A stretch of DNA of 64,000 nt from Paenibacillus sp. PAMC 26794 (GTDB lineage Bacteria; Bacillota; Bacilli; Paenibacillales; Paenibacillaceae): positions 1 to 64,000 of the forward strand of contig NZ_ANHX01000017.1 of assembly GCF_000316035.1 (NCBI RefSeq), in the 5' to 3' direction. Positions 48,223-58,555 of this stretch are shown piece by piece (position 1 is the first letter of the stretch; every line of letters starts with the position of its first letter). The notes beneath the pieces are model-generated. The model saw nothing but the letters and a program-made list of their open reading frames with translations, was not told the DNA's origin and ran no database searches. The translations under genes and the position numbers were made by a program.

Positions 48223-50292
48223 TTAACGTGTAAATGCTGCCGGTACACCGCCATCAATGGTCATCATGCAACCGGTTGTTTTTTCGGATTTCGAAGAAGC
48301 AAAGAATGCAATTCCTTCCGCAATATCTCTTGGATAGATATTCACGAGCAATGTCGTCCGTTTGCGATAATACTCTTCCAATTGATCCGGTTCAATCCCG
48401 TATGCCGCTGCACGTTCGTTTCTCCAGGAACCGTTCCAGATCGCTGAACCCTGTAGAATGGCATCTGGAAGAATCGTGTTGACGCGAATGCCATACTCTC
48501 CACCTTCTGCTGCAATACAACGTGCCAGATGTGCTTCCAGCGCTTTCGCTGAGCTGTAAGCCGAGGCACTTTTACCTGCATACACCGAGTTCTTGGACCC
48601 GATAAATACCATGCTTCCCCCAATACCCTGCTGTTTCATCAGCTTGAATGCTTCGCGAGCCACGAGGAAATACCCTGTACCCAGTACATTCATATTCAGG
48701 TTCCATTCTTTCAGGGATGTTTCGTCAAATGGGCTGGATGTGGCCAATCCGGCATTGTTCACGATGATATCCACTCCGCCATATTGCACCGCAACATCGG
48801 CATACGCAGATTGAACGGCTTCCTCATCGGTGACGTCCATTTTCAGCGCATAAGCACGATTCGCACCGTACTGATCATTAATTTCCTGTGCTACTTTCTG
48901 TGCGCCCTCCAGGTTGAGATCAGCAAGCACCACATGTGCGCCTTCAGATACCAATCTGCGTGCTGTTTCACTTCCGATCCCACCTGCGCCGCCTGTAATA
49001 AACGCCACTTTACGGGAGAATTCGGTTTCTGCCGGTGCCAAAGACAATTTGTACAATTCCAGCGGCCAGTACTCCACATTGTAAGATTCGTTTGCACTGA
49101 GTGATACGAATTGACCCAGGCTAGTAGCTCCACGCATAACGGCAATGGCTCTGTGATACAACGCTCCGCTTACTTGGGAAAGCGCCCAGCTCTTGCCTGT
49201 GTTGATCATGCCCACACCTGGAATGAGGATAACGCGTGGTGCCGCTTCGAACATGACGTCACCTTCGTTTTTGTTGCTCTCAAAATACTGCTGATATTGC
49301 TCTTTGTAGGCTGCCACGCCTTCCACCAGTTTCGCTTTTAAACCTTCAATATCTTCCGCATCCGGTGTCCAATCGATGAACAAAGGTACCACTTTGGTAT
49401 GTACCAGATGATCCGGGCAAGCTGCACCCACCTGTGACAATTCCGGTGAATCTGCTCCGCCCACAAAAGCAAGTACGTCCTCTTGATCGTCAAAGGACAA
49501 AATCATTTTTTTGCTATCCGATACCGCTCCACGGATTGTTGGCATCACACGTGATACGATCTGACGACGAACATCAGCGGCGAGTGCCGGGTGTTTCACA
49601 CCACCAAACAAACTTTCTTCGTTCACTCGTGCTTGGATGAAAGCTTCTGCTTCATTGATAATCTTGATGGTCTGAGCGTAACATTCCTCGGATGTTTCTC
49701 CCCAAGTGACAAGTCCGTGTTTTTCCATCAGTACGAGTTCGGCATTGGGATTCGAGAATACGCTTTCAGCAATCATTTTAGATAACGTAAACCCAGGGCG
49801 TACATAAGGTACCCATACAAAACGATCACCGTAGATCTCTCTCGCCAATTCCTTGCCGTTATGCGCACAGCACAAGCTGATAATGGCATCCGGGTGCGTA
49901 TGATCAACATGTTTATATGGAAGAAACGCATGCAGCAGAGTCTCGATGGAGGCGCGCGGGTGCTTGGCATCAATCATGCAATGTCCCAGATATTCAACCA
50001 TCTCTTCATCCGACATGGATTCACGTTCAATTAATGGTCGAATGTCTTCGAGCCCAAGTCCGGTAGAATGTTTCGCTTCCATGGAACCCAGATCAGAGCC
50101 GCTTCCCTTCACATACATTACTTCTACATCACGACCACGAAAATCCTTCACTGTCGTTTTGGTAGACGTATTACCACCGTAGATGTTACATACACTGCGA
50201 TCAGATCCAATCAGATTGGATCGGTAAACCAACTGCTCAAGTCCTGTTGTTTTCTCAGATGCCTGCGATGCATTCCATAAACTCTGTACCAT
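48223..50292 (-). CDS. rhaEW: Bifunctional rhamnulose-1-phosphate aldolase/lactaldehyde-type dehydrogenase
   Basis: A 689-residue two-domain protein. The N-terminal ~420 residues are a class II aldolase domain with the zinc ligands in [13 protein letters not shown] and a conserved [10 protein letters not shown]; it would cleave L-rhamnulose-1-phosphate into dihydroxyacetone phosphate and L-lactaldehyde. The C-terminal ~260 residues are an SDR ([37 protein letters not shown]) that would oxidise the lactaldehyde. It matches the YuxG-type fusion of B. subtilis rhamnose catabolism. It is the first gene of the operon, with GGAGGG before the ATG, and candidate DeoR-type repeats upstream. Confidence 0.92.
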   Translation of the reverse strand: MVQSLWNASQASEKTTGLEQLVYRSNLIGSDRSVCNIYGGNTSTKTTVKDFRGRDVEVMYVKGSGSDLGSMEAKHSTGLGLEDIRPLIERESMSDEEMVEYLGHCMIDAKHPRASIETLLHAFLPYKHVDHTHPDAIISLCCAHNGKELAREIYGDRFVWVPYVRPGFTLSKMIAESVFSNPNAELVLMEKHGLVTWGETSEECYAQTIKIINEAEAFIQARVNEESLFGGVKHPALAADVRRQIVSRVMPTIRGAVSDSKKMILSFDDQEDVLAFVGGADSPELSQVGAACPDHLVHTKVVPLFIDWTPDAEDIEGLKAKLVEGVAAYKEQYQQYFESNKNEGDVMFEAAPRVILIPGVGMINTGKSWALSQVSGALYHRAIAVMRGATSLGQFVSLSANESYNVEYWPLELYKLSLAPAETEFSRKVAFITGGAGGIGSETARRLVSEGAHVVLADLNLEGAQKVAQEINDQYGANRAYALKMDVTDEEAVQSAYADVAVQYGGVDIIVNNAGLATSSPFDETSLKEWNLNMNVLGTGYFLVAREAFKLMKQQGIGGSMVFIGSKNSVYAGKSASAYSSAKALEAHLARCIAAEGGEYGIRVNTILPDAILQGSAIWNGSWRNERAAAYGIEPDQLEEYYRKRTTLLVNIYPRDIAEGIAFFASSKSEKTTGCMMTIDGGVPAAFTR

Positions 50293-50311
50293 TTGTTTCC
50301 CTCCGATAATG

Positions 50312-50363
50312 TTTGTTTTATTCCTAATCCGAGTTTAACATCTTTGTTTTATTTTGAAAACAA
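50312..50363 (-). promoter_or_regulatory. Candidate DeoR-type operators before the rhamnose operon
   Basis: Direct repeats TTTGTTTTATT (plus strand) at 50312-50322 and 50343-50353 are 31 bp apart, and an inverted AAAACAAA lies at ~50357-50364. They overlap the probable promoter. Confidence 0.45.
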
Positions 50364-50426
50364 AATATTTTAAAACCAAACGGAAATATTCAAAAGTCAT
50401 TATAGATTGAGTTATTTTATTGAAAA

Positions 50427-50457
50427 AACACCCTGACGTGAACGTCAGAGTGTTCCT
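50427..50457 (-). terminator. Terminator of the mannanase gene
   Basis: AACACcCTGACGT pairs with ACGTCAGaGTGTT around a 2-nt loop; T-run on the minus strand, just after the stop codon. Confidence 0.75.
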
Positions 50458-50471
50458 GTTTCATGGGCGGA

Positions 50472-51452
50472 TTAGAAAATCCCCGCTTTTTGGGAAGTGT
50501 TTTTAATACCATAGGTATCATTAACTACGGTGTTGCCAAAGCTCGTTAAGCTTCCGTTCGGACCTGTGGCCATGTCCAGATAGTTCAGACCAGAGCTGTT
50601 TCCGTACCAAGACCAGGCAAGCCAGCCTACCCCTTTTTCCTGACCATATCTCATGATGGCATACTCGTCCACATCACCGTTTGTGTGATATCCCCCGAAT
50701 TCACCAATGATCAGAGCCAATCCTTTGTTCAGCACATTTTCCATATTGGCTTTGACGGTTGCAGCATCTTTGCCAGCATACTCATACATATGAATGGAGA
50801 AGACGGTATTTTTCTGAGAATCGGCTGCAAATACACTTTGTCCATAATCCACGATGGATTGAGGGAACTGTCCCCATCCGGCTGCATCCACAATTAGCGT
50901 ATTTTTAATTCCCGCATTTCGGAGTTTCGGAATGGCTTTTTTGTAACCATCAGCCCACGCACTTCCATTCCACGTTCCATACCATTCATTGGCGATGTTG
51001 ACGATGACCCGATCTTCTTTGCCAATCAAAGCTTCCTTAATACTAATCCAGTAGTTCACCGCCGCATCCAACGAATTATAGTCTTCTTTCCCTGTGGCGT
51101 CATGCACCTCGAGTACAGCTATCATTTTATTTTGGTTAACCACATTAATAATATTTTTAACAGCGTTCAGATCATCTTTGGTGTACAGGCTACCATTCGA
51201 AAGAACTATGCGTACCGTATTGGCACCTGTTTTGGCGATTGCAGGGATAGCCGTATTCAAATCATTTTTGAACCAGGAATGTCCGTGATTAACACCTCTC
51301 ATGACAAAAGCCTTGCCTGTGGAATCGTACAACTTGTTACCGCTTACATAAAAACCTGTAGCAGCAGATGCTTTGGGTGCTGCACTCCCTAATACCATGA
51401 ACATGAGAGCAGCAATAACCGTGAAGATTGTACACTTTTTCAGATTAACCAT
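50472..51452 (-). CDS. Secreted GH5 beta-mannanase
   Basis: A 326-residue secreted enzyme with a signal peptide (NLKKCTIFTVIAALMFMVLG...PKASAA). The mature protein is a single GH5 barrel (subfamily 8-like): VMRGVNHGHSWFKND at the start, TVRIVLS, the acid/base Glu in VNIANEWYG, HMYEYAGKD, the nucleophile Glu in ALIIGEFGGYH and WLAWSWYGNS. It should cut beta-1,4-mannan and glucomannan. No carbohydrate-binding module is attached, unlike many Paenibacillus mannanases. It has its own terminator and a cre-like box upstream. Confidence 0.92.
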   Translation of the reverse strand: MVNLKKCTIFTVIAALMFMVLGSAAPKASAATGFYVSGNKLYDSTGKAFVMRGVNHGHSWFKNDLNTAIPAIAKTGANTVRIVLSNGSLYTKDDLNAVKNIINVVNQNKMIAVLEVHDATGKEDYNSLDAAVNYWISIKEALIGKEDRVIVNIANEWYGTWNGSAWADGYKKAIPKLRNAGIKNTLIVDAAGWGQFPQSIVDYGQSVFAADSQKNTVFSIHMYEYAGKDAATVKANMENVLNKGLALIIGEFGGYHTNGDVDEYAIMRYGQEKGVGWLAWSWYGNSSGLNYLDMATGPNGSLTSFGNTVVNDTYGIKNTSQKAGIF

Positions 51453-51635
51453 TCGTTTGGAACCTCCTGTATTTGTTTTTTTATTTCAATTAACCCTGCT
51501 CTAGGCAAGAAGTTAACTAAAATCGTTGGTAATAGAAGTTTTTTGGTTATAAAATAAACAAATAATAACTTTATTACAGTTACGTTTGTTAGTTTAAATA
51601 AACTTTATCGTTAAGGTTATGAAGTTATAATAAAT

Positions 51636-51649
51636 TGAGAACGCTTACC
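51636..51649 (-). promoter_or_regulatory. cre-like site upstream of the mannanase gene
   Basis: TGAGAACGCTTACC matches TGWNANCGNTNWCA except the last base. It lies about 185 bp upstream of the start, in a long AT-rich leader with no coding frame. Confidence 0.55.
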
Positions 51650-51712
51650 AGTCAAGATCTTTTTACCATGATTAGGAATCATTTGTTTTTACATAACACA
51701 GCAAAAAAGGCT

Positions 51713-51744
51713 CTCTCCCCTCACAATCGTTCGGAGAAAGAACC
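51713..51744 (-). terminator. Terminator of the GH35 gene
   Basis: Minus strand GGTTCTTTCTCC pairs with GGAGAGAGCC (one bulge) followed by T6, about 70 bp after the GH35 stop codon. Confidence 0.75.
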
Positions 51745-51766
51745 CTCTGTATTATTAACGTCAGTT

Positions 51767-51811
51767 AACTCTTGTTTAAGTCTTGTTTATCTGTTGTTTA
51801 ACTCCTGATTT
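51767..51811. repeat. Imperfect 11-bp tandem repeat after the GH35 gene
   Basis: Four units: AACTCTTGTTT, AAGTCTTGTTT, ATCTGTTGTTT, AACTCCTGATTT. They end 3 bp from the stop codon. Confidence 0.5.
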
Positions 51812-51814
51812 AGA

Positions 51815-54154
51815 CTAAGCGTCTTCACTAACTCCCGCCAATACCAAACCAACCCGATACTGTGGTCTCACCCGAATCTCATTAAACTTTCCAATCTCCA
51901 CACCCTCAAATCGCTCCACATAAGCCTGATTCACATAACTCTCAGTCGTCCCTTTTCGAACTGGAGTTATAGACAGACGAAGCGCGTGATCGGCCAGTAA
52001 ATGACGGGATTGCTTCAAACCAAGCATCCAGCTGTACCCATAGTGAATATGATCTGTTAACATCTGATGATGAATATGTGCTGCTGCAACATCTCCTTCA
52101 TAATCAATCTCAACCCACACGTCATCTACATGTTCCGGCCATTCTGTGTCCAATCTCAGTGTTGCTGCATACTCTTTCGGATATTCAACCTCTAAAGCAG
52201 GCTCGTAAGGCGTAACTTGGAATGTATACGTACCGAATATTCCCTGCTTCGACTGGGATAAGACAGCATATTTAGAAGCTGAAATATACTCTGGAGCCGG
52301 ATAGAAGGATACCTCCATCTCTGGTTGCTCTACGGATGTGCATATGAGCATCTCATTCTGTACATACAGATGACTGCTGCTAATTACAAGCCTCTCTGCT
52401 CCCCCCACACGGAAACGGTAGGCATGTAATGCCTCTTCTCGGGTCAATGTAATGATTCGTATGATTATACCGTCCGATGTTGTGATTCGCAGATGATGCT
52501 CCTTGCCGACAATCGGGTGAATCACAACTTCATTACCCTGCTCCGATACTGTACCTTCGGGCATATCCACATTCGTAACAGACGATGTATCCATAACATA
52601 CTCGGGCTTCATGCCATCATGGGCATAAAAGACAACCGTAAGCTCCCGATTTACCATAAATCGGGTCAACGGCTGAACGGTAGCACTAATGATCTTCATT
52701 CCATTCAGATTCATATGGAAAGGCAGAATGGCTGCCATGCCGGATTTCAGCTGCATCGTTCCTTCTCTTGGATAAAAAGCAGTCCCTTTGCTGGTATGCA
52801 GCTCCAATTGTATATCACGATCAGGCATCGCCACATGATCCTGATAATTATTCATGAACAGGAATCCGGAGCCAGCTTGTTGGCGAACAGACCAACGCAT
52901 ATCCATCGTGTTCTCCGGTGTTATCGCATGTTGACCATCCGGTACAACACAGCCCATTGGGGCAAGCAACTCACCGTATGCTTCCAGGAACATGGACAAG
53001 CTTCTAATGCGGTCATACGATTCACCAATACGCCCAAATTCCCCGAGTGGCGATTGGTAATCATACGTCATTTTCGGCAATGCCTGCTCGTTCATATATG
53101 AATTTTTGCCTATCGGATTGGTCCCCCCGTGATACATATAATACCCAACCAGATTGCTGCCGTTCGCAAGTTTCACAATGGTCATCGACTCAACACTGTC
53201 CGCATCAACAACCGGACGAGCGTGATAACTGACTTGCATGCCCCCAGCAAGCTCGCAATACGCAGCAGGGTACTCCAGACTGTCATAATCCACTTCTTCC
53301 ACAGGATTCATATGCAGATCCCGGAATAAATACTCCCGGCTTGGAGGCTGATTGGGAATCCATGGTGTGTACGCATACCCCGCTAGCATAGGCAATGTTC
53401 CTTCTTCAGGCACCGCAGCATTGCCCCAGGCCGTGGCAGTATAGAACATCGGCTTCATACCGACTTCTTCGGCAATATGGCGAAGCATCTTCAGATGTTC
53501 TCGTCCATCCCGACCGGAGGTAATGTATTTTTCGCGGGTATACCCCCAGGCATCCATGGGTGCGCCAGCGTGCATGTACTCATTTTCCAACTGTACCCCG
53601 ATAACAGGGCCACCCTCCTGATAAAAGCAGCCGTTGAGCTGACGGGCAATCTCCCGATATAATCGCTTAGCGTAATACAGATACCCTTCATCGTTCGACC
53701 TGACTTCGAATGGATAACTGAATAACCAATCCGGCATTCCACCATTACGCACTTCCCCATGACAGAATGGACCAATTCGTACGATCAGAGGCAGCTCATG
53801 TTTGCCACACAGATCCACAAAGTGCCGTAAATTCAGATTTCCTGACCAATTAAATTCACCTTCCTGCTCCTCGTGAAAATTCCAGAAAACATAGGAAGCG
53901 ACAATGTTCACCCCGCCTGCCTTCATCTTCAGTAATTCTTCTTCCCACTGCAAGTAAGCGAATCTGGAGAAATGAAACTCACCTACCACGGGAATATGAG
54001 GTTTAGCATTACGAGTCATATAATAGTTGGTAAAATCATACGATTCCCCTCGTGGGCTTTTGCCGCCACTGCCAGTCATGCGACCCGCACGAATCTCTTT
54101 ATTTTCCGCATCCAATAGGAAACGAATCCGGCTACCTGCTATAGTATCATTCAT
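51815..54154 (-). CDS. Glycoside hydrolase family 35 beta-galactosidase
   Basis: A 779-residue GH35 enzyme with no signal peptide, so cytoplasmic. Seen: GEFHFSRFAYLQWEEELLKMKAGGVNIVASYVFWNFHEE (family start), LIVRIGPFCHGEVRNGGMPDWL, the acid/base Glu in GVQLENEYMH, and TYDYQSPLGEFGR. After the barrel (~400 residues) come several beta-sandwich domains. It removes terminal beta-galactose from oligosaccharides such as galactan or xyloglucan side chains. The DUF5107/TPR gene lies 51 bp upstream on the same strand, suggesting a functional pair. Exact substrate unknown. Confidence 0.9.
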   Translation of the reverse strand: MNDTIAGSRIRFLLDAENKEIRAGRMTGSGGKSPRGESYDFTNYYMTRNAKPHIPVVGEFHFSRFAYLQWEEELLKMKAGGVNIVASYVFWNFHEEQEGEFNWSGNLNLRHFVDLCGKHELPLIVRIGPFCHGEVRNGGMPDWLFSYPFEVRSNDEGYLYYAKRLYREIARQLNGCFYQEGGPVIGVQLENEYMHAGAPMDAWGYTREKYITSGRDGREHLKMLRHIAEEVGMKPMFYTATAWGNAAVPEEGTLPMLAGYAYTPWIPNQPPSREYLFRDLHMNPVEEVDYDSLEYPAAYCELAGGMQVSYHARPVVDADSVESMTIVKLANGSNLVGYYMYHGGTNPIGKNSYMNEQALPKMTYDYQSPLGEFGRIGESYDRIRSLSMFLEAYGELLAPMGCVVPDGQHAITPENTMDMRWSVRQQAGSGFLFMNNYQDHVAMPDRDIQLELHTSKGTAFYPREGTMQLKSGMAAILPFHMNLNGMKIISATVQPLTRFMVNRELTVVFYAHDGMKPEYVMDTSSVTNVDMPEGTVSEQGNEVVIHPIVGKEHHLRITTSDGIIIRIITLTREEALHAYRFRVGGAERLVISSSHLYVQNEMLICTSVEQPEMEVSFYPAPEYISASKYAVLSQSKQGIFGTYTFQVTPYEPALEVEYPKEYAATLRLDTEWPEHVDDVWVEIDYEGDVAAAHIHHQMLTDHIHYGYSWMLGLKQSRHLLADHALRLSITPVRKGTTESYVNQAYVERFEGVEIGKFNEIRVRPQYRVGLVLAGVSEDA

Positions 54155-54205
54155 GGATTATATAACTCCTTCGATATAAATGGGATGTATTGAAACGATT
54201 ATCAA

Positions 54206-57200
54206 TTATCGATGGATGATTGCCCCTTGATGATTCGGGTTTTTCTCCAGTACCCGCTCCAACTCAAGTTTGGCTTCACTTGTCCGACCCAGCCCCAGAA
54301 GACCCAATGCCCGCATATACCGGCAATGTTCTTCATTTCGCTGATCTAGATCGTCGTCGAATACTAGAAAATCGGGCAGAGATACCGCAAAATAATCCAT
54401 TCGGATGTGATCATGCATATGTCTTTCCGCATAGTCAATGAGTTTGTTAAAGCGTCGGTTTGCTTCCTTCACATTGCCAAGTTTCTGCCAGGCCAGACCC
54501 TGATAATAGATGGATTCCGGCGGTTGGTCATTATAAAACATCGCGCTTGCCGGTTCATTCAAACCGATGGATGCTCTGTGGAAACTTTCCTCTGCCGCCT
54601 GATTCTTCTTCAGTTGCTGGTAGGCACAGCCAAGATAAAAGTAAACGGGATTGTCTCCGGCTCCCTCCAGCTTACCTTCACCTAAGTTCTCCGGGTAAAC
54701 CAAAGCCTTCTGCAACAGCTCCAATGTTAGTTCAGGTTGTTGTTTCTCCAGATTTTGCTTCGCCAGTTCCGTCAGTGCCGTAACATATTGTCCTGTTACC
54801 TTGCCTTCTCCACCCTCCCATGGATGAAACCGCCGGGTCTGAAGGGCATTCCATGCTTCTTGATGACTACCTTGCATATTCAATAAAGTCACCCACTCGA
54901 TATACAGATCATCACGGTGGTGAACCAACTCCATATGTTGTTCCAGCAATTTAATTCGACGCTCGCAAGAATACCCTATCTTCTTGTGCAATTGATCCAA
55001 CTCGTAGAAGATTCGGGCATCCTGTGAATCCAACCGGAAAGCTTCCTCTAATGATGCCAGTGCAAGATCGGGGCGATTCAGCTTGTTATAATAAGCCAGT
55101 CCCAGATTCCGATGTACAGTCGAATATGCAGCATCTGCCTCGCGCGAAGTTTCCCAATGGGTGATTGCTTCCTCGTAGCGTTTATGATCATATAACCAAT
55201 TTCCCAGGTAATAGTGAGCACGCGCATCATTCGAATCCACTGCCAATACATCCTGAAGTACCATGAACTCAAATAACGTGTTAGGAAAGCAGTAATCCGT
55301 TGGAGCAGCTTTCCCCTGCTTTTGACTTTCCCGGGCCTGCTCCACATCCCCCAGTTGACGATACACGTAGGCTTGGGCATAACCAACCATAGGATACGGC
55401 TGTGAATTTTCGGATTCAACATAGGAGAGTACCGTCAGTGCTTCTTCCCACAACCCACAATCCGCGTAATCTGCGGCTAGATTTAGATAATTATGAACGT
55501 CCCCTCGCATCAAACGATGGAAATGCTCACGTGTTTGCTCCGCTTGTTCTCTCTCTGAAGGTGTAGTCGCTCCACTGTAGATCAGGACTAATTCATGTGC
55601 AGCTCCAAATTCAACCGGGTCCAGCGCCAATGTTTCACGCGCAAATTGGATTGCCTGTTTATCTTGACCCAATCTGCGCAGCAGAGCCACCTTCAGATGC
55701 CGAGCCTTATAATTTCTGGAGTTACGAATCAGCGAACGTTCGATGTGATCCAACGCTTCGATGTCTCGATGTAACGCCGTATCGATCTGAGCAAGCATGT
55801 AATAACCCGTATCCTGATACTGTGCAGACCATACGGCTTTATACAGTGCTGCGTAGGCTTCTTCCTGTTTCCCCTGTAATTTCAAACTCAGACCGAGTTG
55901 GTAAAAAGCTTCACTATCATATGGATTCGTATTTTTCCACGTCAGCGATTGTACGACCTGTCTGAAATGCTTCTCTGCATCTTGAAACAACCCTCTACGC
56001 AGCAGCAATGTGCCATACGCAATGTTTAGACGAATATCCGTTGCATCACGCTTCAAACCTTCCAGATAATAAGGTTCCGGTTCATACGTGGCATGCCGAT
56101 ATTGCTCCAAATGAAGACCCGCCAGATATAGTTGTTCATTCGTACGAATCTCGGATGGTAGCGGGAGTGGTGTGGCCGGATCTGGAACTTCCTGAATCTC
56201 AGAACGTTCAGGTTGATAGGCTACAAGTACTTTTCCTTCCGCAGTTCGAACACTTAACTTCAACTGATGCCATTCATCTTGTCCGCTCCACGGGAATGAA
56301 GATTTATATAGTTCCGTAGGTGAGATATTACATCTCTCATGGAGATATACCGTGGTTGGACCTATCGCTTCAACGGTCACTTGTTCAAAAACCGACGTCG
56401 CATATACCATTACGGTTACCATTCCGGTCGTTTCGTCCATTTCCAGATTAACCGCTGCATCAATCGTTGCATTTTTGACCATACCAATTCCTTTATACGG
56501 CATAAAATACTGCGAGAATGATTTCGCTTCATAGGGCTGTAACCATGTAAAATCAGGCTGATTATCGGTATAGATCCCGGTCATTAATTCAATATAAGGT
56601 CCATCCTCGTCCGTTAACTGACGATCCCAGGCTTGCCCGAATTCCCCGTTCCCCCAGGTCCATTGCTTCTTGCCCGGCGAAATATGATGATTGGCTACAT
56701 GCAACAAACCTGCCTGAATCCCATGGTCATAACCCCCTACAAAATTATAATCCGACTTATACGCCATATAGGATGTTGGAACCGGTATGTTTTTGTATCG
56801 GGAGATATCTACACCTTCGGAATAGTCCATCTTGTAATAGGTGCCGGTTGCGATGGGAAAGCGGGATACGTCCCGTTTTCCATGGTCCAGCACAGCCGTT
56901 ACATCAGGTGGAAACACAGATTGCGTATGATCGTTGACAGCTACAGCCGGGTTGGCCCACCATAGAAAAGTTTGAGGTGCGCTGGTGCGATTGTATACCT
57001 CGGCATGGATTTCAAGATAGGCTTTGCCGGGATGTAATGTGAAGCCAGCGGTCATTTTGGTACCATACATGCGGTCAATCTCACCCACCCACACGGTAGC
57101 GCTTCCATCTTGATTACTGCCAAATGTATAATCGACTGGACCAAACGTGTTGGGCCGATGATGCTGTGGCCAGTTGAATTCAATTCCTCCGGAAATCCAT

Positions 57201-57544
57201 GGCCCTGCCAGACCCACGAGCGCAGGTTTAATCACCCGATTATAATATACAAAATCGTAGTTGTTAGTCCGATCCAGCGCACGATAGATCCGTCCACCCA
57301 GTTCGGGCATCATCTCGATACGTACATATTCATTTTCGAGAATAACTAATCGATACGACTTCATTTTGGCCTCATCTTCAATGCTGTCGATCACGGGATG
57401 CGGGTACACCTTACCCGAACTCCCCTGGTAGATTCTCTTTTCAAGAAACATCGGATTTTTGTCCGGTTTACCTGTACCATAGGTTGGAATATCTCTGGTT
57501 TCTTCCCATATGCGAACATTTGATTTCGCTGTCACGTGATTCAA
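54206..57544 (-). CDS. DUF5107 domain protein with C-terminal TPR repeats
   Basis: About 1112 residues, no signal peptide. The N-terminal ~370 residues form the DUF5107 region, a beta-sandwich resembling aldose-epimerase/galactose-mutarotase folds (ENEYVRIEMMPELGGRIYRALDRTN, SGGIEFNWPQHHRP, WTWGNGEFGQAW). The rest is mainly TPR-like helical pairs (for example YLNLAADYADCGLWEEAL, ARAHYYLGNWLYDHKRYEEA, HRNLGLAYYNKLNRPDLAL). Such fusions occur in polysaccharide loci and are thought to act on or bind sugars; no catalytic residue is claimed. The start is likely the TTG at 57544 (GAGGAG 8 bp upstream). It is co-oriented with the GH35 gene downstream. Confidence 0.85.
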   Translation of the reverse strand: MNHVTAKSNVRIWEETRDIPTYGTGKPDKNPMFLEKRIYQGSSGKVYPHPVIDSIEDEAKMKSYRLVILENEYVRIEMMPELGGRIYRALDRTNNYDFVYYNRVIKPALVGLAGPWISGGIEFNWPQHHRPNTFGPVDYTFGSNQDGSATVWVGEIDRMYGTKMTAGFTLHPGKAYLEIHAEVYNRTSAPQTFLWWANPAVAVNDHTQSVFPPDVTAVLDHGKRDVSRFPIATGTYYKMDYSEGVDISRYKNIPVPTSYMAYKSDYNFVGGYDHGIQAGLLHVANHHISPGKKQWTWGNGEFGQAWDRQLTDEDGPYIELMTGIYTDNQPDFTWLQPYEAKSFSQYFMPYKGIGMVKNATIDAAVNLEMDETTGMVTVMVYATSVFEQVTVEAIGPTTVYLHERCNISPTELYKSSFPWSGQDEWHQLKLSVRTAEGKVLVAYQPERSEIQEVPDPATPLPLPSEIRTNEQLYLAGLHLEQYRHATYEPEPYYLEGLKRDATDIRLNIAYGTLLLRRGLFQDAEKHFRQVVQSLTWKNTNPYDSEAFYQLGLSLKLQGKQEEAYAALYKAVWSAQYQDTGYYMLAQIDTALHRDIEALDHIERSLIRNSRNYKARHLKVALLRRLGQDKQAIQFARETLALDPVEFGAAHELVLIYSGATTPSEREQAEQTREHFHRLMRGDVHNYLNLAADYADCGLWEEALTVLSYVESENSQPYPMVGYAQAYVYRQLGDVEQARESQKQGKAAPTDYCFPNTLFEFMVLQDVLAVDSNDARAHYYLGNWLYDHKRYEEAITHWETSREADAAYSTVHRNLGLAYYNKLNRPDLALASLEEAFRLDSQDARIFYELDQLHKKIGYSCERRIKLLEQHMELVHHRDDLYIEWVTLLNMQGSHQEAWNALQTRRFHPWEGGEGKVTGQYVTALTELAKQNLEKQQPELTLELLQKALVYPENLGEGKLEGAGDNPVYFYLGCAYQQLKKNQAAEESFHRASIGLNEPASAMFYNDQPPESIYYQGLAWQKLGNVKEANRRFNKLIDYAERHMHDHIRMDYFAVSLPDFLVFDDDLDQRNEEHCRYMRALGLLGLGRTSEAKLELERVLEKNPNHQGAIIHR

Positions 57545-57655
57545 TTCCCTCACTCCTCGGCCTCGTATATATTGTGATCATACGCTCCGACATGCAGGAA
57601 GAACATTGACATTAAGCGGTTCTTGATGGACGATCTTCGGATTCCCCCATAACCA

Positions 57656-57700
57656 AAGAGAGCACCTATCCACTCAATAAAGCAGTGAAAGGTACTCTCT
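57656..57700 (-). terminator. Possible terminator of the TreR-like gene
   Basis: AGAGAGcACCT pairs with AGGTaCTCTCT around a long loop; the minus-strand T-run is poor (TTTGGTTA). Confidence 0.4.
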
Positions 57701-57717
57701 GATTGATCTTGATTAAC

Positions 57718-58428
57718 TTATCTGCGACGTGCAAAATCCACAAATCTGAACTTGTCCGGTCGATGTCTTGATTCCGTATACTGAAATTGACTGGCATCTT
57801 CCAGGTACACCTGGCTCCTCACCACAACCACATTGTGGAACCCTTCAAGGTCCAGTAGTTCCCTGTCCTCAGCGGTGGGTTCTTCCACCAAAATCTCTTT
57901 TTTGGCAAACGAAATGGAAAGTCCCAGCTCTTGCTCAATGTACTGATAGATGGAATCATTACAGATCTCTTTGCTGAGCCCAGGAACAAGCCGCTGGCTA
58001 ATGTAATCTTTGTCCAGTATGACATGCTCTCCATCCACTTTGCGCACACGTCTGATCTCCCAGACCTGTTCATTCAGACCAAAGTTAATCTTCTTGTGCA
58101 ACGCCTGATCCACCTGCTGCTCCTCGAAAACCTTCACATACGTTTGAGCACGATGTCCCATTTTTTTGGCCAATTCCTTGAAGCTAACCAGACCTGAGAT
58201 GGGAAAATCGATCTTGCGTATGTCCAGTACAATCGAGCCCTTGCCTTGAATCTTCTGAATATAACCTTCTTCATACAACATTTTCAATGCTTTGCGAATA
58301 GTCTCTCGAGACGTTTGATAACTTTCCAATAGATCCAGTTCCGATTGAAGTAACGTCCCTGCCTCAATCTCTCCGGTCCGAATACGATCTGCAATATCTT
58401 CATATATCCGGATAAATTTATTATTCAT
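57718..58428 (-). CDS. treR: GntR-family regulator, TreR-type
   Basis: A 236-residue regulator. The GntR headpiece (residues 1-70: FIRIYEDIADRIRTGEIEAG, TSRETIRKALKMLYEEGYIQKIQGKGS) is followed by a UTRA effector domain. The sequence strongly resembles the B. subtilis trehalose repressor TreR, including ISGLVSFKELAK, KVDGEHVILDKDY, LGLSISFAKKEI and the C-terminal QYTESRHRPDKFRFVDFARR. That protein senses trehalose-6-phosphate. No treP or treA gene is in the window; it sits between the DUF5107/GH35 pair and the SLH protein. It could act on distant tre genes or have been recruited locally. Confidence 0.85.
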   Translation of the reverse strand: MNNKFIRIYEDIADRIRTGEIEAGTLLQSELDLLESYQTSRETIRKALKMLYEEGYIQKIQGKGSIVLDIRKIDFPISGLVSFKELAKKMGHRAQTYVKVFEEQQVDQALHKKINFGLNEQVWEIRRVRKVDGEHVILDKDYISQRLVPGLSKEICNDSIYQYIEQELGLSISFAKKEILVEEPTAEDRELLDLEGFHNVVVVRSQVYLEDASQFQYTESRHRPDKFRFVDFARRR

Positions 58429-58555
58429 TATTCATCACCATTGTTCATTACCCTTTTTTTATCATATTGGCAACCATTATAGCATTAAAAACCAATCAAG
58501 CGGTAATGTCGTTACTGCCGATGATTGCAGTATCACATGTAAGAATCAATTCAGT

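Noticed and set aside
54183..54205. TTGAAACGATTATCAA as a cre site before the GH35 gene
   Set aside because: The CG is one position out of register with the cre consensus.
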